NCBI GenBank assembly: GCA_023511475.1
Contig: JAIMBM010000078.1
Coordinates: 1-9,427 of the forward strand
DNA length: 9,427 nt
Origin: Anaerolineae bacterium
Lineage (GTDB): Bacteria > Chloroflexota > Anaerolineae > SpSt-313
Direction: 5' to 3'
The first letter of the stretch is position 1; every line of letters begins with the position of its first letter. The translations under genes and the position numbers were made by a program. The notes beneath the pieces were generated by a model that was given only the letters and a program-made list of their open reading frames with translations, made no database searches and was not told where the DNA came from. Shown piece after piece: positions 1 through 6,857 of the stretch.

Positions 1-65
1 GCATCCCACCTGCCCGTTTACGGGCTACTGTGCCGGCGGCTTTTGCCTCGCACGTAACCACCTGT

Positions 66-108
66 CCGCCCCTGAACGGGCGGGGGAGGGGGTTAGGGGT
101 GAGGGGGG
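66..108. repeat. G-rich intergenic repeat with short palindrome (bases 1-171 hold no gene)
   Basis: No credible coding region is seen in bases 1-171. There is a small hairpin at 12-25 (GCCCG, TTTA loop, CGGGC) and another inverted repeat of CCGCCC (66-71) with GGGCGG (78-83). A G-rich tail ends in AGGGGTGAGGGG (95-106). The same 12-mer occurs in inverted orientation at 8144-8155, next to the stop of the last gene. Such C/G-rich extragenic motifs are commonly dispersed in high-GC genomes; I infer a dispersed repeat rather than a regulatory site. Confidence 0.4.
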
Positions 109-171
109 GCCCGATCGCGCCTCGCGCCCTGGCGGCCCGCGGCGCCGGATTGGACCCAACGGCTTCTGCGG

Positions 172-201
172 TTGACCCCCTTTTCAACGGTATGCTATAA
201 T
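172..201 (+). promoter_or_regulatory. Sigma70-type promoter of the five-gene operon
   Basis: The -35 hexamer is TTGACC (172-177) and the -10 is TATAAT (196-201), with an 18-nt spacer. TG one base before the -10 (193-194) makes it an extended -10. This is a near-consensus promoter in an otherwise very G+C-rich stretch. Transcription should start near 206-209, exactly where a perfect 6-bp hairpin (206-222) begins. It lies about 150 nt before the first start codon, leaving room for a structured leader. Confidence 0.8.
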
Positions 202-205
202 CCCC

Positions 206-336
206 GCAGCCTTGCAGGCTGCACAGACAGACACGACTGGGGGAACGGGGTTCCGGTCGCAAAGGTGAGCGTGCCTCTCTACCGGCAGGATATCCGGTGC
301 CCCTGGCCCAGGCTCGCCTTTGCCGGCGGGCTTTTT
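206..336 (+). promoter_or_regulatory. Structured 5' leader, transcription attenuator or unidentified riboswitch
   Basis: The leader begins with a perfect hairpin of GCAGCC (206-211) and GGCTGC (217-222). A second hairpin spans 235-258 (GACTGG with CCGGTC, or inner GGAAC with GTTCC). Directly abutting it, GCAAAGGTGAGC (259-270) pairs with GCTCGCCTTTGC (312-323) over 12 bp with one wobble. This stem encloses a small hairpin, ACCGG (281-285) with CCGGT (294-298). The 3' arm of the long stem is also the 5' arm of the terminator at 312-331, so the two cannot form together. That is the classic antiterminator/terminator layout. I do not recognise the aptamer class. It could be a riboswitch, a protein-controlled attenuator, or simply a small RNA with read-through. 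Structures were paired by eye, without energies. Confidence 0.6.
312..336 (+). terminator. Intrinsic terminator inside the leader
   Basis: GCTCGCC (312-318) pairs with GGCGGGC (325-331) over 7 bp with one G-U pair and a 6-nt loop. TTTTT follows immediately at 332-336. It sits between the promoter and the first gene, so it would stop operon transcription unless the competing stem 259-270/312-323 forms. Confidence 0.65.
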
Positions 337-338
337 CG

Positions 339-358
339 TTCCTCCGCAGAGGAGTGAC
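339..358 (+). promoter_or_regulatory. Ribosome binding site within a small hairpin
   Basis: AGAGGAG (348-354) is the SD for the GTG start at 359, at a 4-nt spacing. The bases just before it, TTCCTC (339-344), can pair with GAGGAG (349-354) around a CGCA loop (five Watson-Crick pairs plus one wobble). This would hide the SD. It follows the leader terminator directly, so expression may be controlled at both transcription and translation. The hairpin is short, and its effect is inference. Confidence 0.45.
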
Positions 359-2608
359 GTGGCAGTGGAGAGGAACCCGCGCACGCCGCGGATCGCGCTG
401 GTGGTGGGCGGCTGCTTCAAGGCTATCGCCCAACACCCCTCTCTGGTGGATGCGCACCGCGTGATCTACATCGATGCCTACAGCGAGACGGACGACATCC
501 CCTCGACGCCGGAGGTGGTGCCGATCGACCTGGCCCGGGATGAGACGGTGCGCAGCCTGTGCGCGAGCTTTGCCTCCAACGGGGCACACCGGCTGCGGCT
601 CGAGCATGGCGCACATCTGGACAGGGTCATCACGATCATGGGCTGCAAGTCGGTGGACCTGGCCAAGGGCCTGGGCCAGGTGCCCGCCGTGGCCTACCTG
701 GCCTGGCGGGCGCGGCTGGAGCAGGGGCTGGCGCACACCTTCCGCGCGATGATCGACGACCTGACCGTCCGGGCGGGTGGGCAGCTCGCCCGCATCGAGA
801 TAGACGTCTTCAACTCGAACGCCGGTGCGACCGGTCGCGGCATCGCCAACGCCGTGGTGCAGCAGATATGCGAGCTGTTTCAGGGGCGCACCGTGTCGGT
901 GACCCACTATGTGGTCGGGCGCATGAGTTTTACCGGGCTTGGTGCCCACGTGCACGACAATGCGCCCCTCGGCGTGCTGGAGGACATCGCCTTCCAGCGG
1001 CAACCGCCGACCCAGGCCAAGACGGTGCACCGTTGGCTGGGTGTGGAGCTGCCACCGGTAGGCAACGATGTGGTCCTCCGCTCCAGCCTGGCTGCGCTGT
1101 GGGCGCAGGCCATCACCGCGCCCAGGACGCGCGAGCTCCTCGATCGCCCTCAGGCGAACCGCAGCGCCGCTGACGAGTGGGGGGGCTTTACCCTGGTCCG
1201 CAGCGGCTGGTTCCGCTCCACCATGGACGAGGATGACGTCGTCGCTGGGGCCGGGCAGCATGTGCTCGCCGAGTGCGAGCGGCTGTTGGGCACAGGCCCG
1301 ACGGCCCCTGCCCTCGCTGCCGTGTGCCACGGGCCGACCCTGCCGCCTGAGGAGATGGTGCAGGGGTACCCTGCAGACCTGCACAAAGCTTCCCTCGAAG
1401 CCCTGCAGGGTGTGACGACTGCCGATGCCCTCGCTGCGCGCGTGCGCGAGGCCATCCGGCCTCCGCTGCCGGAGGTGCGATTCCGTCTGTCGGATGGCAG
1501 CGAGGTGCCAGCCGGCGCGGTTCTGCGAGCCTCCGGGTCGCCTGCTCTGGCGCAGCTCGTGGCCGAGCTGCAGCAGGCGCGGGCGGCGCGCAGCGCTGTC
1601 GCCATGGCCTGCGAGGAGGAGGCACGGGTGCTCACACTGCATGGCGAGTTGGACCGGGCGGTGCAGCGCGCCGGCCGGAACCTGCAGCGATCCATCTCGC
1701 TGCTCTGCCCGCGCACCCTCGACGAGCACCTGCGCGCCCTCTGGCAACCCCCCGCACGCCGGCGCCTGGCTTTCTTGAACGCTGCTGCGGCCTACCGCAA
1801 GGTGGCTGCCGAGCGCGCTTTGCACGAGGCCCGCCTGCAGGCGCTCGAATCGATTCGGGATAGGGCCGATGATCTCATCCGTGACATCGAGGAGCCCTTC
1901 CGCGTGGTGCGCCGGGCGGTAGAGCGGCTGCTCTCGCAGCTTCCGCCGCCGGCGGATGGCCGCATGGTGCGGTATCGCGCCCTCGATGAGGAGGTCGCCG
2001 AGCGGCAGACCGCCTTCGAGGCGCTGCTCAGGGCGGCCCGCACGGACAACCGCGAGCGGCTCTATCAGGCCCTGCGGGAGATGGCCCGGGGCGTAACCCT
2101 CGCCGGCCTTGCCTCCATCCTGCGCCTCGGCCCGGATGCCGACGCCCTCGCCGTCGTGAGCCGCCTGGACGGGGAGCCCGAGGAACAGGGACCCTTCTGG
2201 GGCGGCATGCCCCGCACCGAGGCGGAGATCGATCAGCGCATACGCGTCCTTCCGCCGCTGGATGGAGATGTGCTGCGTGCGCTGCAGCAGGCGAAAGACG
2301 AGGTCGGCAGCGATATCCAGCTCGTGTGTGCCGAGAGCATGGCCGGGGGCATCGGCGTCGTGACCATCGACACCTACCTGGTGAAGCGCTGGGCGGACCT
2401 CCTGCCGCCAGAGTACCAGCAAGACCTGCTGGCTACCCTCGCCGACCCCGATGCTGTGGCGCTGGCGCACGTGCCCGGAAACAGGCTCTACACCGACGGG
2501 GTGTTTGAGGCCCTCCGATTCGAGCCCAGCCCTGAGGTTCGGGAGCTCCTGGGCCTGCCGGTGCCGTCTGCGGTGCCGGGGCGCGGGCAGGCTGCGGAGG
2601 TGGAATGA
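359..2608 (+). CDS. Divergent tubulin/FtsZ-like protein with long helical C-terminal part
   Basis: A 749-aa soluble protein with no membrane segment. GTG at 359 is chosen because of the SD at 348-354; an in-frame TTG at 320 would lie inside the leader terminator. The N-terminal third reads like the tubulin-like family (Pfam Tubulin_2 type). A glycine turn after a beta strand (IALVVGG, residues 12-18) stands at the nucleotide-binding loop, a strand ends in YIDAYSETD (37-45), and NAGATGRG (154-161) stands where the GGTGSG tubulin signature is expected, after a strand and before a helix. HDNAPLGVLEDI (199-210) resembles the N-A-x-x-x-L-x-E segment that follows. Residues about 401-528 and 540-575 are charged, helical and probably coiled-coil. 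Residues about 600-749 form a separate C-terminal part. The glycine loops are degenerate, so GTP binding is uncertain. It is the first gene of the operon and its stop overlaps the next start (ATGA). Confidence that it is a gene is very high; that it is tubulin-like is moderate. Confidence 0.6.
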   Translation: MAVERNPRTPRIALVVGGCFKAIAQHPSLVDAHRVIYIDAYSETDDIPSTPEVVPIDLARDETVRSLCASFASNGAHRLRLEHGAHLDRVITIMGCKSVDLAKGLGQVPAVAYLAWRARLEQGLAHTFRAMIDDLTVRAGGQLARIEIDVFNSNAGATGRGIANAVVQQICELFQGRTVSVTHYVVGRMSFTGLGAHVHDNAPLGVLEDIAFQRQPPTQAKTVHRWLGVELPPVGNDVVLRSSLAALWAQAITAPRTRELLDRPQANRSAADEWGGFTLVRSGWFRSTMDEDDVVAGAGQHVLAECERLLGTGPTAPALAAVCHGPTLPPEEMVQGYPADLHKASLEALQGVTTADALAARVREAIRPPLPEVRFRLSDGSEVPAGAVLRASGSPALAQLVAELQQARAARSAVAMACEEEARVLTLHGELDRAVQRAGRNLQRSISLLCPRTLDEHLRALWQPPARRRLAFLNAAAAYRKVAAERALHEARLQALESIRDRADDLIRDIEEPFRVVRRAVERLLSQLPPPADGRMVRYRALDEEVAERQTAFEALLRAARTDNRERLYQALREMARGVTLAGLASILRLGPDADALAVVSRLDGEPEEQGPFWGGMPRTEAEIDQRIRVLPPLDGDVLRALQQAKDEVGSDIQLVCAESMAGGIGVVTIDTYLVKRWADLLPPEYQQDLLATLADPDAVALAHVPGNRLYTDGVFEALRFEPSPEVRELLGLPVPSAVPGRGQAAEVE

Positions 2609-4101
2609 CGCGCAAGCTCCTGGTGGCGGTGCTGGTCATGGCCGCCGTCGGGGGGCTGGCGGGCTGGTACGATCTGCTGCATCTGGTGGCAGCAGCGCTG
2701 GCGGCGCTCCTCCTCGTGGTGGCGGGGCTCGTCGTAGCGGCGGTGCGGCGGAGTCGCGCCGTGGAGGAGCTGGCGCCGGAGCCGGACGAGGAAGAGGCGC
2801 CGGCACGTAGCGCCCTGCGGGACGGCCTCGGCGGGCTGATGCTCGGTGGTGTGGCGCTGGCTCTGACGGCCCTGATCTACGGGCACATCCTGCCGCCCTT
2901 CTATCCCCTCCTCGTGGGCGATTGCCCCCAGCTCCTGCCCAGGCTGGCCATATACGAGGAGACGAGCGGCTGGCCGCAGGCGATCGCCCTCATCGACGCC
3001 CGCCTCTCGCGGCCTATCGACAAGGCCTGCCGGGAGGAGCTGGTGCAGCGCAAGTGCCGCTACCTGATCGAGTGGGCCAAGGGCCTGCCCTTTGAGGAAG
3101 CCGAGGCACGGCTGCGGCAGGCCGAGCAGTGGGCAGAGCAGAACCAGCTTGCCGACTATCGGACCATGGCGCAGCTCATGCGCCAGCAGATTCAGCCGAC
3201 GCCTACGCCCGCGGCCCCGGTGTTGGTCACGCCGACCCCTTCCCCAGCACCAACGCCCAGGCCGTTGCCGCCTGGCGCGACGGGCGAGCTCGCCGGGATC
3301 GATGCCAGCTTTTTCCCGCCTACTCTGTTCGCGTACCTGCGTATTCAGGATAGCGCCGGCCAGCCGGTAGAGGGCCTCTCGACGAGCGATGTGCGGGCAG
3401 AGGTCGATGGGCGCGCGGCTGCGGACCTCTCCCTCTCCCACTACAGCCAGGCGCCGGTGCCCCTCTATGCCGCGCTGGTGATCGACTACTCGGGCAGCAT
3501 GGAAGGGCAGCCACTCGAAGCCGCCAAGGCAGGGGCCCGCGCTTTCCTGAGCCTGCTCAGGCCGGGTGACCGGGTGGAGGTGATCGGGTTCAACGACCGG
3601 CCGCAGCTCCTGCAGGCCTGGACGGGCGACCCCAAGGCGGCAGGCGATGCCCTCGACACCCTGCCGGCTCAGAACTGGACGGCGCTGTGGGATGCCCTGT
3701 ATCTCGCCGCCGGCGACCTGAGTGGCTGCTCGGGCCGTAAGGCGATCATCGTCCTGACCGATGGGGCCGACAACCGCAGCCAGCATACGCCGCAGGAGGT
3801 CACCGAGCGGGCGCGCCGGGTGGGCCTGAGCGTCTTTGCCATCGGGTTGCGCAGCAGCGAGTACGACGCCGCGCCCCTGCAGGCACTGGTGCAGAGCGTG
3901 GGCGGCCAGTACGCCGAGGCGGCGGCGCCGGGCGAGCTCGAGGAGTACTACCGCAGGGCGGTTGGCGCCATCCAGGGCGAGTATCGTCTGACGCTGACCC
4001 TGGACCGCCAGCCGGATGGCGGAATCCACCTCCTGCGAGTGCAGATCGGCGGCCCGCAGCCCCTCGTGCTCGAGCGGACCTATCAGGAGCCGGCCCGCTA
4101 G
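2605..4101 (+). CDS. Membrane-anchored VWA-domain protein with intact MIDAS
   Basis: A 498-aa protein whose ATG overlaps the previous stop, implying translational coupling. Transmembrane segments are visible at about 5-21, 24-47 and 74-92. The basic VRRSR (47-51) after the second suggests a cytoplasmic loop, so the remainder is predicted to be outside the cell membrane. Residues 95-195 are helical and contain Cys107, Cys142 and Cys151. A Pro/Thr linker (197-223) follows, then a beta-rich stretch (about 225-285) of the type often preceding VWA domains. The VWA domain (about 288-470) has DYSGS (Asp294, Ser296, Ser298), Thr359 in NWTALWDAL, and Asp386 in LTDGAD. These are all the MIDAS residues, so metal-dependent ligand binding is expected. 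It probably recognises an extracellular or membrane partner and may relay this to the cytosolic tubulin-like partners. The VWA call is secure; the topology is inferred. Confidence 0.9.
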   Translation: MTRKLLVAVLVMAAVGGLAGWYDLLHLVAAALAALLLVVAGLVVAAVRRSRAVEELAPEPDEEEAPARSALRDGLGGLMLGGVALALTALIYGHILPPFYPLLVGDCPQLLPRLAIYEETSGWPQAIALIDARLSRPIDKACREELVQRKCRYLIEWAKGLPFEEAEARLRQAEQWAEQNQLADYRTMAQLMRQQIQPTPTPAAPVLVTPTPSPAPTPRPLPPGATGELAGIDASFFPPTLFAYLRIQDSAGQPVEGLSTSDVRAEVDGRAAADLSLSHYSQAPVPLYAALVIDYSGSMEGQPLEAAKAGARAFLSLLRPGDRVEVIGFNDRPQLLQAWTGDPKAAGDALDTLPAQNWTALWDALYLAAGDLSGCSGRKAIIVLTDGADNRSQHTPQEVTERARRVGLSVFAIGLRSSEYDAAPLQALVQSVGGQYAEAAAPGELEEYYRRAVGAIQGEYRLTLTLDRQPDGGIHLLRVQIGGPQPLVLERTYQEPAR

Positions 4102-4110
4102 GGGGCGGCG

Positions 4111-6351
4111 ATGGGGGAGATGATGACCGGGCAGCCGTCGCCTGTGCCAGCGGTACCGTCGGTGGTTCTCGCTTTGGGCGGCTCGCTGCGGCAAAGGCTG
4201 GGCTGGCTGGAGCAGCGGTTCCGCAGCGAGATGGGGCCTGCCTATCCCGGAAACCTGCTGCGCTTCCGCCTGATCACCCATGCCGATCACCTGTCATCCG
4301 AGGCGCTGCGTGGACTCTGCGACCCTCTCCTCGTGCACCCGCTGTGGCTCTCGCTGGTAGAGCGGGGCCTGGCCCCGGGGCGCGAGCGTGGCCCGCAGCT
4401 GAACGTCTATGCCATCGTCAGTCAGGAGGACCCGCGCGGCTGCGGGCTGCTCGCGGACCTCTGCACACAGCTTCGAGGGCTGTACGAGGGGGACCTGGCC
4501 CCCCGGCTGTGCCTCTTCTACGTCGGCGGGGACCTCGGTGCCCTCCCGGCGCTCGATGCGCCGGGGAGGCCCGTGCTCTGCTTTGCCCTCGGGCACGTCA
4601 AAGAGCTCGGCTACCGCACTGCCGACCGGCACGAGCCCTTCGAGACCGTCCGCCTGGCCCTCAACGCGCTGCTGGCCTCCAACGCCCTTGCCGAGCTCGA
4701 GGAGGAGGGCGAGGGCGGCCTGCACCTCTATGCCCTCGGGGCCTCTGCCATTGCCGTGGCTCGTCCGCAGATGGAGACCCTCCTGCGGAACACCCTTCTG
4801 CAGCGCCTGGCGGAGGCCTGGCTGACTGGGGATGGCGAGGCCGAGGAGCGGCTGGCACGGCGCCTGGAGGCGCGAACGGAGGTGGGGGAGGTCTTTGGGT
4901 TGGCGAAGGACCCCTCCTGGGCCGACGAGCCGGATGAGCTGTGGGAGAAGCAGGCGGGCCGGCGCATCGCGGGCCTCGGCCCGGAATGGGCCAACGAGCT
5001 GCTGGGGGCGTGGGGCCTGGAGATCGCCGAGACCCGCCACGGGCACTGGCGGGTGCGTACCGGTCAGGAGGGCGACCTCTTCCGCCATCTCGAGCAGACC
5101 TTCTCGGAGGTGAGCGAGGTGCAGGAGGAGGCCAAGGCTGCTCTGGCGCAGGAGCTCGTCCGTCTGGCCGATGGGCTGCGCCGACACTTCCGGAGGCGGG
5201 AGGAGGCGGTCCTCGCGCGGTGGCACAGCCTGGTGAGCCGGATCGCCTGCAGCGGCCCTGGCTGTCTGCACCGACTGGAGGAGGCCGTCTCCGCTGCGGC
5301 GGCAGCGCTCGAGCGGGCGAGCGAGGCGCTGCGCATGCAGCGCACAGGCCCACTGTGGCTGCACAGCGATCGGGACGTCCTTGCGCTCGCCCATATCCTC
5401 AGCGCGCAGATGGTCCCGGTGCACAGCGCCGCGAGGAGGGCCCGGGCGGCGTTTGTGCCGCCCCGGCGGGTGGTCGCGCGGCTCGTGCCGTTCATCCTGC
5501 TGCTTGGGGTTGTTGGGAGTGATCTGTGGCGGGGCTGGCCGGGCGCCGCCGCAGGCCTGGCAGTGGGGGCGGCCTTCGCCCTGCTGGCGGTCGTCATGCA
5601 GAGCCGTCGGCTGCGCCGCGAGACCTATGCGGCCGTGCGGGAGCTATGCCGGCTGTACGAGAACGCCATCGGCGGCCTTGTGCTCGCCGAGGCGCACGTC
5701 GCGATCCGGCGGCTACAAGAGGCCGTGACGGTCACGGCGGAGCAGATGCGCGATGGCGAGCAGCACCTGCACAGCCTCGCCCGGGAAGCCCGCGAGGCAC
5801 TGGACGAGCTGGCGCGCCTCCCCTACGCGAGCACGTACCTGGAGGAGCAGCTCCTGGACCCGGCGCACTGTGCGCGCGTCGCCGGGCAGGCGGCGGTTGA
5901 GGGCCTCCTCGGCGGGGGCGAGCCCACTGGCAACCTCGCCGAGCTCGATCCGGCTGGGGTACTGGCGGCGACCATGCGGGGGGAGCTTCCCGCCGTCGCC
6001 CTCGGAGCGGGGCTGGTGGAAGCGGTCGGGCGCGCGGTGGCCCGCCGGGGGTGGGGGGCCATCGAGACCCGCGTTGAGGAGTTGCTGGTCGAAGGGAGAG
6101 GGAGACCTTTCTCGCCGGAGGGGACGATGGAGGGGCTGCGCAGGCGGGCGCTCCCGCTGTGGCCTGACGATGAAGGGGCCGAGATCGAGCTGGTGGTGAT
6201 GAGCCGCGAGGCAGCGATAGCGTTCCGGGGATGGCTGTCGGCGAGGGCAGGGCGGGTACGGGTCCTTCCGACGCTGCAGCGGGACCGCATCAGCTACCTT
6301 CGCCTGCGCCGGCTCGGCGCCTCGCAGAGGGAGGGCACATGTACTGGCTGA
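4111..6351 (+). CDS. Degenerate tubulin-like N-terminus with helical arms and transmembrane hairpin
   Basis: A 746-aa protein starting 9 nt after the VWA gene. ATG 4111 follows a weak G-rich SD; ATG 4120 or 4123 are possible alternatives. The N-terminus VPSVVLALGGSLRQRL (residues 15-30) reads like the glycine loop of tubulin-like proteins (typically GLGGTG followed by basic residues), with one glycine replaced by Leu26. FRLITHAD (52-59) sits where their ID-T-D strand end falls. LNVYAIVSQEDPRGCGLLADL (97-117, split as strand 97-104 and loop 105-112) sits where the GGTGSG loop and following helix fall, but only G110, C111, G112 remain, so nucleotide binding may be lost. Helical, charged regions at about 331-440 and 497-575 flank two transmembrane segments (457-473 and 478-496). 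The two segments form a hairpin that leaves both ends on the same, probably cytoplasmic, side. The end (about 665-740) is a compact alpha/beta part. It could act as a membrane anchor for the soluble tubulin-like protein. The family match is remote. Confidence 0.5.
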   Translation: MGEMMTGQPSPVPAVPSVVLALGGSLRQRLGWLEQRFRSEMGPAYPGNLLRFRLITHADHLSSEALRGLCDPLLVHPLWLSLVERGLAPGRERGPQLNVYAIVSQEDPRGCGLLADLCTQLRGLYEGDLAPRLCLFYVGGDLGALPALDAPGRPVLCFALGHVKELGYRTADRHEPFETVRLALNALLASNALAELEEEGEGGLHLYALGASAIAVARPQMETLLRNTLLQRLAEAWLTGDGEAEERLARRLEARTEVGEVFGLAKDPSWADEPDELWEKQAGRRIAGLGPEWANELLGAWGLEIAETRHGHWRVRTGQEGDLFRHLEQTFSEVSEVQEEAKAALAQELVRLADGLRRHFRRREEAVLARWHSLVSRIACSGPGCLHRLEEAVSAAAAALERASEALRMQRTGPLWLHSDRDVLALAHILSAQMVPVHSAARRARAAFVPPRRVVARLVPFILLLGVVGSDLWRGWPGAAAGLAVGAAFALLAVVMQSRRLRRETYAAVRELCRLYENAIGGLVLAEAHVAIRRLQEAVTVTAEQMRDGEQHLHSLAREAREALDELARLPYASTYLEEQLLDPAHCARVAGQAAVEGLLGGGEPTGNLAELDPAGVLAATMRGELPAVALGAGLVEAVGRAVARRGWGAIETRVEELLVEGRGRPFSPEGTMEGLRRRALPLWPDDEGAEIELVVMSREAAIAFRGWLSARAGRVRVLPTLQRDRISYLRLRRLGASQREGTCTG

Positions 6352-6845
6352 CTTTTTCCGCCATGAGCCTGTTGCTGTACCTGCCGCCGCTATACGCGGC
6401 CGAGCATCTGTGGCGGCTTGCGGCGCGCCAGCAGTGGTACATGATGCTGACGGGCTGGTGGAGCCCTGCCTCCCTCGCCTATATCTCATGGCTGCTTATC
6501 ATCTATGTGGCGTTGGGCACGCTCATGCACCTGGCTCACCGTCGCATGGGGCCGGATTCCCGCCTGAGTCTGGCCGCGCGCCAGCTCTCGCGGGCGGGGT
6601 TTGGGGGGCTGGGGGTGCTCTTCTTCGCTGTGGCCGTGGCGGTCGTCCTCCTTGCCTGGCCGGTGCTGCCGGCGATGCGCGTCCTGCACGGCTGGCGGTG
6701 GAGCATCTCCACGCCCGCGGCTGCGCTGGCGGTGCTCTACCTGGCAGCCGATGTCCTCCGCATGGCCGAGAACCACTTCTGGGAGGATCGCGCCTTCGAG
6801 GCGGAGCGGACCCGATGGCTGATCGAGCACGGGCACTACAGGTAG
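6339..6845 (+). CDS. Small four-helix integral membrane protein, unknown family
   Basis: A 168-aa protein starting at ATG 6339, with the SD GAGGGAGGG at 6327-6335. The start overlaps the end of the previous gene by 13 nt; a longer in-frame start at 6231 is rejected because it would lie deep in that gene. Hydrophobic segments are at about 2-21, 45-66, 88-111 and 123-140, with basic HRRM (67-70) between the second and third and a charged tail (141-168). An even number of helices places both ends on one side, probably the cytoplasm. I recognise no family or catalytic motif. Its place between a membrane-anchored tubulin-like protein and an SPFH-like protein suggests a membrane subunit of the same complex. 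Confidence 0.8.
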   Translation: MYWLTFSAMSLLLYLPPLYAAEHLWRLAARQQWYMMLTGWWSPASLAYISWLLIIYVALGTLMHLAHRRMGPDSRLSLAARQLSRAGFGGLGVLFFAVAVAVVLLAWPVLPAMRVLHGWRWSISTPAAALAVLYLAADVLRMAENHFWEDRAFEAERTRWLIEHGHYR

Positions 6846-6857
6846 GGGAGGTGCCAG

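Noticed and set aside
235..300. Resemblance to a cyclic di-GMP-I (GEMM) riboswitch because CGCAAAG follows a hairpin
   Set aside because: The other conserved parts (a GGCAAACC-like segment and its pairing partner, GNRA loop and receptor) are not visible, and CGCAAAG is used in the long stem instead.
172..357. 61-codon frame through the promoter and leader, or a 30-codon leader peptide from GTG 265
   Set aside because: Its first codon is part of the -35 box, GTG 265 has no proper SD, and the frame is better explained by lack of stops in G+C-rich sequence. The RNA structures account for the region.
320..358. N-terminal extension of the first gene to TTG 320
   Set aside because: It would begin inside the leader terminator and has no SD. 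GTG 359 has AGAGGAG at 4-nt spacing.
2488..4290. 600-codon minus-strand frame opposite the VWA gene
   Set aside because: Its translation is Arg/Pro/Gly/His-rich low-complexity sequence without motifs, while the plus strand encodes a clear VWA protein. It is a shadow of codon bias.
4294..5424. 376-codon minus-strand frame opposite the third operon gene
   Set aside because: Same reason: no recognisable domains, and it is explained by G+C-rich codon use of the real plus-strand gene.
6231..6338. Longer start for the small membrane protein
   Set aside because: It would overlap the previous gene by more than 120 nt; ATG 6339 has a strong SD and begins right at the first membrane segment.
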